A DNA stretch of 6,853 bases from an uncultured Clostridia bacterium (GCA_934754445.1 CAKVHZ010000030.1:1-6853); one strand, 5' to 3'. Shown: positions 1-6,701, counted from the first letter of the stretch. Translations and numbers: made by a program. The notes: a model not told the origin generated them from the sequence alone.

Positions 1-76
1 AATATGCAACAATACTACCAACACCGCTACCACGACCTGGGCCAACCGATATATCCATATTCTCGGCTGCATGAAT
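1..76 (-). pseudogene. dnaE: In-frame continuation of dnaE beyond the TAG (partial)
   Basis: Reading on in the same frame after the TAG gives 25 more codons that match DnaE without any gap. They begin IHAAENMDIS and continue VGPGRGSGVGSIVAY, which is the conserved glycine-rich start of the polymerase palm region. This is therefore not the natural end of the gene. G+C here is about 46% (35 of 76 bases), higher than the rest of dnaE, but much of this follows from the Gly/Pro/Arg/Ala-rich peptide: only 5 of 24 synonymous third positions are G or C, similar to the upstream codons. It belongs to the same gene. Whether the stop is real, a base-calling or assembly error at the sequence edge, or read through cannot be told from here. 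Confidence 0.85.
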
Positions 77-1090
77 CTAGTCCCACACTATTAAGTAATA
101 TTCTATATAACCTAATTTGCTTATAACACCTAATTCATAATCAATACGGTCTAAAACTTCTTTTGTTGGATTAGGATATTTTTCTTTTAACCCTTTTTGA
201 ATTAGATAATTCATAAATTCCATAGGAGTCATGCCATTATCTGGAACATATTTAGGATATAAATAATGACCAAACTCAAATTGATAATTACACTTATCTG
301 CAATTTCTAAAGTTGTTTGCAAGCATTCTTCATCAAAAAGTTCTCTCATTTCATCATAGGTTTTAAAATAAAATTCATGAGTGTCAAATTTTAATCTATT
401 AGGGTCATCTACAAGTTTTTTCATTTGAACACACATTAATACATCTTGTGCTTCCCAGTCTTCTTTATTAATATAGTGTGCATCATTTGTAGCAACAGTT
501 TTAACTCCTATATCGCTAGCAAGTTTCATTAGTTTAGGAAGAACAACAATTTCATCTTTTAAAAAGTGATTTTGAAGTTCAATATAAAAATCGCCGTCAG
601 CAAACATATCTTTTAATCTGTTAGCAAGCAAGTATGCATCTTCTTCAAAGCCATTCAATAAACTTTGTGGAATATCCCCAGCAATACAAGCAGATAAACA
701 AATTAAGCCTTCAGCATACTTTTCTAGAGTATTATAATCTATTCTTGGTTTATAATAAAACCCTTCAGTAAATGCAATAGTGTTTAATTTAGAAATATTT
801 TTGTAACCCACTTCATTTTTTGCGAGCAAAATTAAGTGGGCATATTTTCTATCACTTTTATTGTGCAAATCATCACAAACATAAAATTCACAACCAATAA
901 TGGGTTTTACACCTTGTTTTTCACACTCTTCAAAAAAGGCAACTGCACCAAACATGTTGCCATGGTCGGTCATACTAATGGCGGGCATATTTAAACTTTT
1001 AGCCTTTTTTACAACTTCTTTAATTCTACAAGCACCATCTAACAAACTAAACTCTGTATGTAAATGTAAATGCACAAAATTTTTATCCAT
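77..1090 (-). CDS. dnaE: DNA polymerase III alpha subunit, N-terminal part (PHP domain), interrupted by in-frame TAG
   Basis: This is the replicative DNA polymerase III alpha subunit, which extends DNA in the cytoplasmic replisome. The 337 codons before the stop cover the N-terminal PHP domain and the start of the polymerase domain; a full DnaE is over 1,000 residues. Visible PHP motifs are HLHLHTEFSLLDG (7-19), TDHGN (41-45), GCEFY (66-70), AHLILLA (84-90), LSACIAG (132-138) and NDAHY (202-206). Ligands aligning with the active proofreading PHP site known from mycobacterial DnaE1 (H9, H11, D18, H43, E68, H85, C135, D203, H205) all appear present, so I infer 3'-5' exonuclease activity. The ATG fits the family start (M-x-x-x-F-V-H-L-H). 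No Shine-Dalgarno precedes it; an extended -10 lies six bases upstream. The frame ends at TAG (77-79) after LIVWD, where the family has Phe or Tyr. The missing remainder lies beyond the left edge. Identity is secure; intactness is not. Confidence 0.93.
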   Translation of the reverse strand: MDKNFVHLHLHTEFSLLDGACRIKEVVKKAKSLNMPAISMTDHGNMFGAVAFFEECEKQGVKPIIGCEFYVCDDLHNKSDRKYAHLILLAKNEVGYKNISKLNTIAFTEGFYYKPRIDYNTLEKYAEGLICLSACIAGDIPQSLLNGFEEDAYLLANRLKDMFADGDFYIELQNHFLKDEIVVLPKLMKLASDIGVKTVATNDAHYINKEDWEAQDVLMCVQMKKLVDDPNRLKFDTHEFYFKTYDEMRELFDEECLQTTLEIADKCNYQFEFGHYLYPKYVPDNGMTPMEFMNYLIQKGLKEKYPNPTKEVLDRIDYELGVISKLGYIEYYLIVWD

Positions 1091-1108
1091 ATTTTGATTA
1101 TATCACAA
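1091..1108 (-). promoter_or_regulatory. Extended -10 promoter of dnaE, predicted leaderless
   Basis: The minus strand reads TTGTGATATAAT followed by CAAAAT and then the dnaE ATG. The TGA-TATAAT core is a perfect extended -10 (TGnTATAAT), with the hexamer at 1097-1102. The usual distance from the -10 to the transcription start is six bases, which puts +1 on the A of the start codon. There is no convincing -35 hexamer, which extended -10 promoters do not require, and no Shine-Dalgarno. The same 12-base core and the same spacing occur in front of uvrC. Confidence 0.72.
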
Positions 1109-1109
1109 G

Positions 1110-1125
1110 TTTAAAATATTTTAAA
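1110..1125. repeat. 16-base perfect palindrome upstream of the dnaE -10
   Basis: TTTAAAATATTTTAAA is its own reverse complement. It lies just upstream of the extended -10 of dnaE, across the region where a -35 or UP element would sit. It could be an operator or simply an AT-rich upstream element; in DNA this AT-rich, such palindromes also arise by chance. It contains no G or C, so it would be a poor terminator stem. Confidence 0.4.
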
Positions 1126-1126
1126 T

Positions 1127-1159
1127 AAAAAAAAGATAAATTTTAAATTTCTAAAATCT
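1127..1159 (-). terminator. Weak AT-rich intrinsic terminator after whiA
   Basis: On the minus strand, AGAT-TTTTA at the whiA stop can pair with TAAAA-(TTT)-ATCT. The loop is about six bases and one side has a small bulge. The 3' arm is followed at once by a run of eight T (1127-1134). The stem has only two G-C pairs, so termination is probably leaky. Its position between whiA and the separate dnaE promoter is sensible. Confidence 0.35.
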
Positions 1160-2083
1160 ACCTTTCAGTTCTTCCGCTATTTTTATAATTTTATTTAATC
1201 TATGATTTAATCCACTTTTACTAATTTTATTATTTAAAAGTTTTACTAAATTATCTAAACTTTCTTCTTTATTCGCTAGCCTACACAAACAAACTTCTTG
1301 AAGTTCTATTGGTAAACTATTTATTCCTATAGTAGAATCTATAAAATTTATTGCATCTAATTGCTTCATACTGGCAGAAATTGTTTTATTCATATTAGAT
1401 TCAAAACAATTACTTTGTCTATTTACATTGTTTCGAACATTCCGTAAAACATTCTCGTTATTTAATTCTAATACACTATTATTTAACCCAAACAAAGCAA
1501 ACAAGTCGCAAATTGTATCAAATTTATTAATATAAATAACAAATTGACCACGCCTATTGACTTTTTTTGCAAAAATATCAAAGTTAGATAATAATTCTAA
1601 AACAAGCAAACTAAAATCGTTATCATTAAAAACAAATTCTACTAAATAGCCATTGTTTTCGCTATTTATTGTAATATTGCCAGTCCCTATAATTAAAAAC
1701 AAACCTTTTAAAAACATTTTTTTATTTTCATCATCTTTTATTAAGTTTTCATTAAAATTTAAATCGGTTTTATAAATAAATTCATTAAGAAGCACTTTAC
1801 TAGCATTCTTGTTTAAAAATATCTTATACTTTATATTATTTTTTATGGTAAGTTCATCATCAATTTCAAGTTCAGCAGGCTCTAAGTTAAGTTTTTCTAA
1901 ACAAATATTAACTAATTCATAAATATTTTCATTATTTGTTATAAAATTTAAACTATTTGTGTTTAAATTTATTTCTCCACAGGTTTTAAATAAACTTAGC
2001 AAAAAACTTAAACTATTATTTTTGTTTAAGTTCTTTTTTGTTTTTTTTATTAATTCATCTTTTACTTTAGTAATAAAACTCAT
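1151..2083 (-). CDS. whiA: WhiA, DUF199-family DNA-binding regulator
   Basis: WhiA is a DNA-binding protein found across Gram-positive bacteria. It controls sporulation genes in Streptomyces and affects division and chromosome segregation in Bacillus. At 310 residues it has normal family length. The N-terminal part is a LAGLIDADG-homing-endonuclease-like fold without nuclease function; FLKGLFLIIGTGNI is the recognisable segment. The C-terminal helix-turn-helix region includes SMKQLDAINFI, LPIELQEVCLCRLAN and the family signature SKSGLNHR (288-295), ending IAEELKGRF. The start is supported by the family-typical MSF and by GGAG (2088-2091) four bases upstream of the ATG. That GGAG lies in the last codons of the PHP gene, whose TAG ends one base before this ATG, so translation is probably coupled. 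It ends in TAG with a TAA ten codons later in frame. The rapZ and yvcK genes that usually precede whiA in Clostridia are absent. Confidence 0.93.
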   Translation of the reverse strand: MSFITKVKDELIKKTKKNLNKNNSLSFLLSLFKTCGEINLNTNSLNFITNNENIYELVNICLEKLNLEPAELEIDDELTIKNNIKYKIFLNKNASKVLLNEFIYKTDLNFNENLIKDDENKKMFLKGLFLIIGTGNITINSENNGYLVEFVFNDNDFSLLVLELLSNFDIFAKKVNRRGQFVIYINKFDTICDLFALFGLNNSVLELNNENVLRNVRNNVNRQSNCFESNMNKTISASMKQLDAINFIDSTIGINSLPIELQEVCLCRLANKEESLDNLVKLLNNKISKSGLNHRLNKIIKIAEELKGRF

Positions 2084-2084
2084 G

Positions 2085-2789
2085 CTACTCCATGTTTACA
2101 ACATTGTTAAAATCTATATTATTTTTAATTATATAATTTAAGCCTAAATTTGTTTCCCCCACTTTACTTGGTTCATGAGCATCGGAACTTAAAATAAATT
2201 TCGTTCCAATTTTTTTCATATATTCCGTTTCACTAGAATTAAAACAAATGCGTTTACCATTTAATTCTATTAAAACACCTTTTTTTAAGCATTCATCAGC
2301 AAGTCTTGGAATGTTAACCTGAACACCATAATTTAAGTGAGTTAAAATTTTAATATCATATTTATTAATCGCTTTTATATAGGCATCAGTAACTTTTTCT
2401 CTTTGTCTTTTAGTTTTAAAAATTTTAGTAAATATAGAAAACCAAAATTGTTTCCACTTAGGTTTTAAAAGTTTATGATAACCCATTATAATAATATCTA
2501 AATATTTTTTATCTTCCTCTTTAACATCAATATCGCCATTATAGTTAAGTAAATTTGCTTCAACACCAAGTAAAACTTGCATATTATATTCTTTACTTAA
2601 TCTTTCGCACTCACTTTTCATAAATGCAAGATTTTTCCTTTTAACTGCATAACACATATGTTCAAAACCATGGTCAGTTATAGCAATTTTTGTTAAACCT
2701 TTTTGTTTTGCTATTTTAACATTGTCTTCTATTGTGCCTGTTCCATGACTAAATATTGTATGAGTATGTAAATCATAAATTACTTTCAT
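2085..2789 (-). CDS. PHP-domain phosphoesterase (YcdX/histidinol-phosphatase-like)
   Basis: This is a stand-alone cytoplasmic metal-dependent PHP hydrolase of 234 residues. The substrate is unknown; relatives include histidinol phosphatase and YcdX-type phosphoesterases, and there is no histidine-biosynthesis context here. Metal-binding motifs appear in order: DLHTHT (6-11, H8 and H10), H15, ITDHG (37-41), GVEAN (75-79, E77), MGYHK (102-106, H105), THLNYG (150-155, H151) and SSDAH (201-205, D203 and H205). The set looks complete, so it should be active. I chose the ATG at 2787-2789 (MKVIYDLHTHT). An upstream in-frame TTG at 2807 would add six residues (MWYYNN) and overlap murB, and it has no support. 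There is no clear Shine-Dalgarno; the ATG lies four bases after the murB stop, which suggests coupling. A PHP gene between murB and whiA is a common Clostridia arrangement. Confidence 0.88.
   Translation of the reverse strand: MKVIYDLHTHTIFSHGTGTIEDNVKIAKQKGLTKIAITDHGFEHMCYAVKRKNLAFMKSECERLSKEYNMQVLLGVEANLLNYNGDIDVKEEDKKYLDIIIMGYHKLLKPKWKQFWFSIFTKIFKTKRQREKVTDAYIKAINKYDIKILTHLNYGVQVNIPRLADECLKKGVLIELNGKRICFNSSETEYMKKIGTKFILSSDAHEPSKVGETNLGLNYIIKNNIDFNNVVNME
2088..2091 (-). promoter_or_regulatory. Shine-Dalgarno of whiA inside the end of the PHP gene
   Basis: GGAG occurs four bases before the whiA ATG, within the final codons of the PHP gene. The PHP TAG (2085-2087) and the whiA ATG are separated by one base, so terminating ribosomes could restart directly. 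Confidence 0.6.
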
Positions 2790-2793
2790 ATTA

Positions 2794-3687
2794 TTATAAT
2801 ACCACAATTTCGGTTTCTAAATCAATATTCTTTTTATCTTTTATTTTATTTTTCACAAAATCTATTAAATTTGTTACATCTTCATAACTAGCATTATCAT
2901 AATTTATAATAAATCCAGCATGTTTTTCACTAATTTTTGCCCCACCCACGCTATAACCTTTTAAACCGAGTTCATCAATAAGTTTACTAATAATTACTCC
3001 ATCTACTCTTTTAAAAACACTTCCTGCACTAGGATAATCGTAAGGTTGTTTTGCTTTTCTTGTAGTTATAACTTCATTTAAACGATTTTCTATTTTTTCT
3101 TTATCATCGGTTTTTAATTTAAACTCCGCCCCAAGAACAACATAGTTTTTATGTGTTTTAAATTCACTTGTTCTATAATTAAACATTAATTTATTTTTTT
3201 TTGCTTTTATTAGTTTTTTGCCGTTAAAATACCATACTTTTTCTATATTATCGCTAATGGAAACACCATATGCTCCACAATTTTGAACAATACCGCCACC
3301 AACACTACCTGGTATTCCATAAGTTCGTTCTAATCCAGAAAGTGAATTATTTTTTAATATTTCGTTAAATTTAAAAAGCGAAACACCGCTTTCTGCAAAA
3401 ACTTTTTCTTTTTTTATTGTTATTTTGTTTAATCTTTTAAAAGAAACAACAACATCTTTATCTCCGTTAATTAAAACATTTGTTGCATTACCTAAAACAA
3501 TGTAATCTATTTTTTGTTTTGTTAAATATTTTAATAATGTTACCGCCTTTTTAAACGAGTTAGGAAAAAACATAAAATGTGCAATTCCACCAATTTTAAA
3601 ACTTGAATAATCTTTTAAACTTGCTCTTAACTCAATGTTTTCTTTACCTAAAATTTTATAAATTTTTGCTATATCTTTTATTTCCAT
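2794..3687 (-). CDS. murB: UDP-N-acetylenolpyruvoylglucosamine reductase (MurB, type II)
   Basis: This is the FAD- and NADPH-dependent enzyme that reduces UDP-GlcNAc-enolpyruvate to UDP-MurNAc, the second committed step of cytoplasmic peptidoglycan synthesis. The 297 residues match the family length. Motifs seen: SSFKIGG (28-34); an FAD-loop sequence LGNATNVLI (65-73); GLERTYGIPGSVGG (118-131); NCGAYG (136-141); YRTSEFK (171-177); PSAGSVFKR (219-227), where S223 is the expected proton donor; GGAKISEKHAGFIIN (248-262); and the C-terminal LETE (290-293) carrying the catalytic glutamate. The short YRTSEFK region without the extra loop fits the type II (Gram-positive) form. AGGTG (3693-3697) lies five bases before the ATG and overlaps the TAG of the upstream gene, which supports this start and coupling. 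Minor departure: GNATN replaces the common G-x-G-S-N. Confidence 0.95.
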   Translation of the reverse strand: MEIKDIAKIYKILGKENIELRASLKDYSSFKIGGIAHFMFFPNSFKKAVTLLKYLTKQKIDYIVLGNATNVLINGDKDVVVSFKRLNKITIKKEKVFAESGVSLFKFNEILKNNSLSGLERTYGIPGSVGGGIVQNCGAYGVSISDNIEKVWYFNGKKLIKAKKNKLMFNYRTSEFKTHKNYVVLGAEFKLKTDDKEKIENRLNEVITTRKAKQPYDYPSAGSVFKRVDGVIISKLIDELGLKGYSVGGAKISEKHAGFIINYDNASYEDVTNLIDFVKNKIKDKKNIDLETEIVVL

Positions 3688-3692
3688 TATTT

Positions 3693-3697
3693 CACCT
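3693..3697 (-). promoter_or_regulatory. Shine-Dalgarno of murB overlapping the upstream stop codon
   Basis: AGGTG lies five bases upstream of the murB ATG and matches the anti-Shine-Dalgarno CCTCC seen in the 16S end of this window. It overlaps the TAG (3696-3698) of the solute-binding-like gene. It fixes the murB start and contrasts with uvrC and dnaE, which have no such element. Confidence 0.7.
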
Positions 3698-4769
3698 AAA
3701 TTAAATATTTTAAAATCTCTTTTTTATTATCTTTAGAATTAAAATAATAATCATCTACTAAATTCTTTATTGTTTCTAGTGTTTGTGAAGTATAAAAAAC
3801 ATTTAAAGTTTTTAATGGTTTTAGTAAAATTTTATTGTAGTTTTTATAATCTTCATCGTTATAAATATTTTTGTCCAATACCGAAAACATATTAATGTTT
3901 GAAAGTATTTGTTGCGAATAATCACTAACTAAATATTCTAAAAATTTTTGGCAAATAATTTCAGTTTTATTGTCAGATTTAAAAACCGAGCCGTATACAA
4001 TTAAATCACTAAATCCCCCAAGATTTATATAATTGCACTGCATTTTTAAATTATTTTCACGATTTTTACATCTATAATAATCTCTTTGCGTTCCTAAAAT
4101 ACTTGAAAAACTTTCATGAATAAATTTATCATACGCATCAAAACTATTAACTGTAGTATCATTTTGTTGCAAAGAATTCAAATCATTTACAAACAAACTA
4201 AGTAAGGGTATGTTAAAATCAGTTTTTGAATAAACCACCGAATTAGATAAAATATCATTTATTTCACTACTTGCCAATTTTTCTTTATTAGTTATTAACG
4301 AATATCCACCTAGCATTATAGGTAAAGCCTTTATTTGATTATTTATTGTGGACGATTTTAATAAGTCTTCCCTAATTTTATAGCCTGAATTAAGCGAGAT
4401 TATATCATCTAAAATTAAATCTCCAACACCTATTCCAAAAGTAATTAAATTAGGTTTTTTATTAGATTCTAAATTTAGTTTTAGTTGTTCTACTGTAATG
4501 TTTTTTACTAAAATTAAAACACCCTTATTTTTCTTTTCAAACTCTACTGCTCGTTTTTCTAAAAAAGTAGTTCTACTAACACTACCACCTTCAAAAGTAT
4601 CAACATTCCATAGTTCAATAACACCATTATAATCAAATTTATACTCATTATTTAAGTTATAATTAAGTGCATATATTTTTGTAAACAATGGATATGGAGC
4701 AATAATTAAAAAAGCAAGCATAATTATTGTGATTAAAATTTTCAAAAAATTTTTTCGTAAAAAAATCAT
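3696..4769 (-). CDS. Orphan extracellular solute-binding-like protein with N-terminal membrane segment
   Basis: The 357-residue product looks like an ABC-type extracellular solute-binding protein (family 1-like), but the match is by general pattern and the ligand is unknown. Residues 1-10 are basic (MIFLRKNFLK) and 11-25 form one hydrophobic segment. No lipobox cysteine follows, so it is a signal anchor or a classically cleaved export signal (possible site after A34), not a lipoprotein. The body starts with GVIELWNVDTFEGG (49-62) and SRTTFLEKRAVEFEKKNKGV, the arrangement seen at the first strand and helix of such proteins. Later come LPIMLGGYSLITNKEKL and the aromatic-rich NLGGFSDLIVYGSVF. 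No permease or ATPase gene is adjacent. It starts 38 bases after uvrC and ends eight bases before murB, so it is probably co-transcribed with both. No Shine-Dalgarno precedes its ATG. A role near the cell wall is possible from location only. Confidence 0.6.
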   Translation of the reverse strand: MIFLRKNFLKILITIIMLAFLIIAPYPLFTKIYALNYNLNNEYKFDYNGVIELWNVDTFEGGSVSRTTFLEKRAVEFEKKNKGVLILVKNITVEQLKLNLESNKKPNLITFGIGVGDLILDDIISLNSGYKIREDLLKSSTINNQIKALPIMLGGYSLITNKEKLASSEINDILSNSVVYSKTDFNIPLLSLFVNDLNSLQQNDTTVNSFDAYDKFIHESFSSILGTQRDYYRCKNRENNLKMQCNYINLGGFSDLIVYGSVFKSDNKTEIICQKFLEYLVSDYSQQILSNINMFSVLDKNIYNDEDYKNYNKILLKPLKTLNVFYTSQTLETIKNLVDDYYFNSKDNKKEILKYLI

Positions 4770-4807
4770 ATTAAATTTTATTCATTAATATGACTTTATA
4801 TGTTTAT

Positions 4808-6616
4808 TTAATTAAAATGTTTAATTATATCAAGTGCCAACTTTTCATTAATGCCTTTTATTTGTGTAAGTTCATCGATTTTAGCATTTTTTATATTATC
4901 TATCGTTTTAAATTTATTAAAAATAAGTTTCGCTTTTGTTTCTCCCACGCCATCAATTTCAAGTAATCTACTTTTTAATTCGCTTTTGTTTCTTACATTT
5001 CTATGAAAAGTTATTGCAAACCTATGACTTTCATCTCTCACTCTTTGTAGTAGTTGCAAACTATAGTCATTTCTATTTAAAACTATAGGTGTGCTTTCAT
5101 GTTCTTTAAATATTTCTTCTTGTTTTTTAGCAAGTGAAATTAGTTCAATATCATTATTAAATTGTCTTAACATACTACTTGCACTAGATAATTGACCTTT
5201 TCCACCATCAATTAAAATTAAATTTGGAGTTTTCGAAAAACTTTCGTCTTCAGCTTTATTTAATTCAATCATTCTTCTTTTAATAACTTCGTTCATGCTT
5301 CTAAAATCATCAGGGCCTTCAAAACTTGTTATCCTAAATTTTCTATAGTGACTTTTTAGTGGCTCGCCGTTTACAAAAACAACCATGCTAGCAACTTTGT
5401 TTGTTCCAGAAATATTGGAAATATCATAACCTTCAATTCGGTAAGGAATTTGTTTTAATCCAAGTTTTTTCTGCAAATTTTCACATGCTTTTATTGTTCT
5501 TTCATTTTTTAAATTCTCTAAATTTAAACTCTTTTCTAAATATTCCTTTGCGTTATTATTTGCTACATTTTGTAAGGTCTTTTTAGTTCCAATTTTTGCT
5601 TTTTCCACTAAAACTTTTTTATCAAAATTTTTAATAAAGAATTCTTCTAAAACACTCTCTCCAGTAAAATTATCTGGAACGATTATCTCATTAGGTATTA
5701 ATTTATTGTTTAAATAATATTGCACAAAAAAGTTTGTTATATCACTTTCTTCTACAAGTTTATTTATTAAATTAAAACTTTCCATTCCTATCATTTTGCC
5801 GTTACGAATAATTAATACACATAAACAAGCATTGTTGTTTAAATAATAATTACCAACAACATCAATGTTGAGTTTTTTAGCAAATTGAGTTGTATATTTA
5901 TTATTAATTTTATCTAGCATTTCTAATTGATTTTTATATAATATCGCACTTTCATAGTTTTCAAGTTCTGCGGAATTTAACATTTTTTTTGTTAAAATTT
6001 CTTTAACTCTTTGAGTATCTCCATTTAAAAAATCAATAACATCATCAACAATTTTGTTATAGTCTTCTTTACAAATTCTGTTTGTGCAAGGTGCTGAACA
6101 TTCCCCTAAACTATATTTTAAGCACTCTCGTTTTTCTGCTTTTTTAAGTTTTAAATTACAACTTCTAAGTGGATAAGCATATTTTACAATATCCATAACA
6201 CTATAAGCCGAAATCCCATTAAAATATGGCCCAAAATATTTAACATTTTTTTTGAAATCTACTTTTCGCGTAAGTTCTAACTTGGGAAAAGGTTTGTTTA
6301 AATCTATTTTTAAATAAGCAAAATTTTTTCCATCTTTTAATAAAATATTGTAATGTGGTTGATATTTTTTAATCAAATTATTTTCTAGCATCAAAGCATC
6401 ATATTCACTATTCGTTAAAATATAGTCAAAATTTTTTATATTTTCAACTAAAAGTGAAGTTTTTAAATTTTTTTCTCTACTATCAAAATATTGATTAACT
6501 CGGCGTTTTAAATTTTTTGCTTTCCCAACATAAATAACATTATTTGAGTTATCTTTCATTAAATAAACACCGCTTGAAGTTGGTAAATTATCTAATTTTT
6601 CTTTTAAATTAACCAT
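4808..6616 (-). CDS. uvrC: UvrABC excinuclease subunit C
   Basis: UvrC is the nuclease of bacterial nucleotide excision repair: recruited by UvrB at damaged DNA, it cuts on both sides of the lesion. All domains are present in 602 residues, normal length. The GIY-YIG nuclease covers about 12-90, with GVY (16-18), VIYVGKAKNLKRR (27-39; Y29 and R39) and E78 in LENNLIKK, and makes the 3' cut. Four cysteines (C153, C165, C173, C177) match the conserved Cys cluster. The UVR UvrB-interaction helix pair lies at about 201-237. The RNase H-like nuclease for the 5' cut shows EGYDISN (D398), GPDDFRSMNEVI (434-445), LILIDGGKGQL (D470) and DESHRFAITFHR (528-539). A helix-hairpin-helix pair ends the protein (LLEIDGVGETKAKLI and LTQIKGINEKLALDI). 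The start MVNLKEKLDNLPTSSGVYLMKD is family-typical. It has a leaderless-type promoter and no Shine-Dalgarno, and lies just after the 16S terminator. Confidence 0.97.
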   Translation of the reverse strand: MVNLKEKLDNLPTSSGVYLMKDNSNNVIYVGKAKNLKRRVNQYFDSREKNLKTSLLVENIKNFDYILTNSEYDALMLENNLIKKYQPHYNILLKDGKNFAYLKIDLNKPFPKLELTRKVDFKKNVKYFGPYFNGISAYSVMDIVKYAYPLRSCNLKLKKAEKRECLKYSLGECSAPCTNRICKEDYNKIVDDVIDFLNGDTQRVKEILTKKMLNSAELENYESAILYKNQLEMLDKINNKYTTQFAKKLNIDVVGNYYLNNNACLCVLIIRNGKMIGMESFNLINKLVEESDITNFFVQYYLNNKLIPNEIIVPDNFTGESVLEEFFIKNFDKKVLVEKAKIGTKKTLQNVANNNAKEYLEKSLNLENLKNERTIKACENLQKKLGLKQIPYRIEGYDISNISGTNKVASMVVFVNGEPLKSHYRKFRITSFEGPDDFRSMNEVIKRRMIELNKAEDESFSKTPNLILIDGGKGQLSSASSMLRQFNNDIELISLAKKQEEIFKEHESTPIVLNRNDYSLQLLQRVRDESHRFAITFHRNVRNKSELKSRLLEIDGVGETKAKLIFNKFKTIDNIKNAKIDELTQIKGINEKLALDIIKHFN

Positions 6617-6634
6617 ATATATATTATATCACAA
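6617..6634 (-). promoter_or_regulatory. Extended -10 promoter of uvrC, predicted leaderless
   Basis: The minus strand reads TTGTGATATAAT, then ATATAT, then the uvrC ATG. The hexamer TATAAT is at 6623-6628 and the TG extension is present. Six bases separate the hexamer from the ATG, which places the predicted transcription start on the start codon. The core is identical over 12 bases to the dnaE promoter. No clear -35 is visible in the AT-rich sequence upstream. The 16S terminator lies about 40 bases further upstream, so uvrC needs its own promoter. Confidence 0.72.
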
Positions 6635-6673
6635 AATGTTAAAAATAAAAATTGAATAAATATATTAACGCAT

Positions 6674-6701
6674 AAAAAAACACGAGATTGCTCTCGTGTT
6701 T
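6674..6701 (-). terminator. Strong intrinsic terminator downstream of the 16S rRNA gene
   Basis: A nine-base-pair stem, AAACACGAG paired with CTCGTGTTT (arms 6678-6686 and 6693-6701), encloses a six-base loop. On the minus strand CTCGTG is followed by seven T (6674-6680), as in a classical Rho-independent terminator. The plus-strand side lacks a clean T tract, so it acts on leftward transcription, that is, on the 16S transcript about 90 bases after the mature 3' end. Confidence 0.85.

Noticed and set aside
900..1097. Plus-strand open frame opposite dnaE
   Set aside because: It is antisense to the conserved PHP domain of dnaE, its product has no recognisable motif, and it has no ribosome site or context.
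1959..2141. Plus-strand open frame opposite whiA and PHP
   Set aside because: It is antisense to two well-supported genes, and its Phe/Lys/Leu-rich product reflects the complement of Lys/Asn-rich coding sequence.
2790..2807. TTG at 2807 as the start of the PHP gene, giving a six-residue extension
   Set aside because: The extension MWYYNN is not PHP-like and overlaps murB. The ATG at 2789 places the DLHTHT motif at the usual distance from the start.
4824..4832. TGATATAAT (minus strand) in the last codons of uvrC, a possible promoter for the solute-binding-like gene
   Set aside because: The same nine bases also occur inside the coding part of the solute-binding-like gene (4399-4407), where a promoter makes no sense, so this motif alone is expected by chance. 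Here it encodes part of the conserved uvrC end and lacks the six-base spacing to an ATG.
5401..5586. Plus-strand open frame inside uvrC
   Set aside because: It is antisense to the conserved UvrC region and shows no motif or ribosome site.
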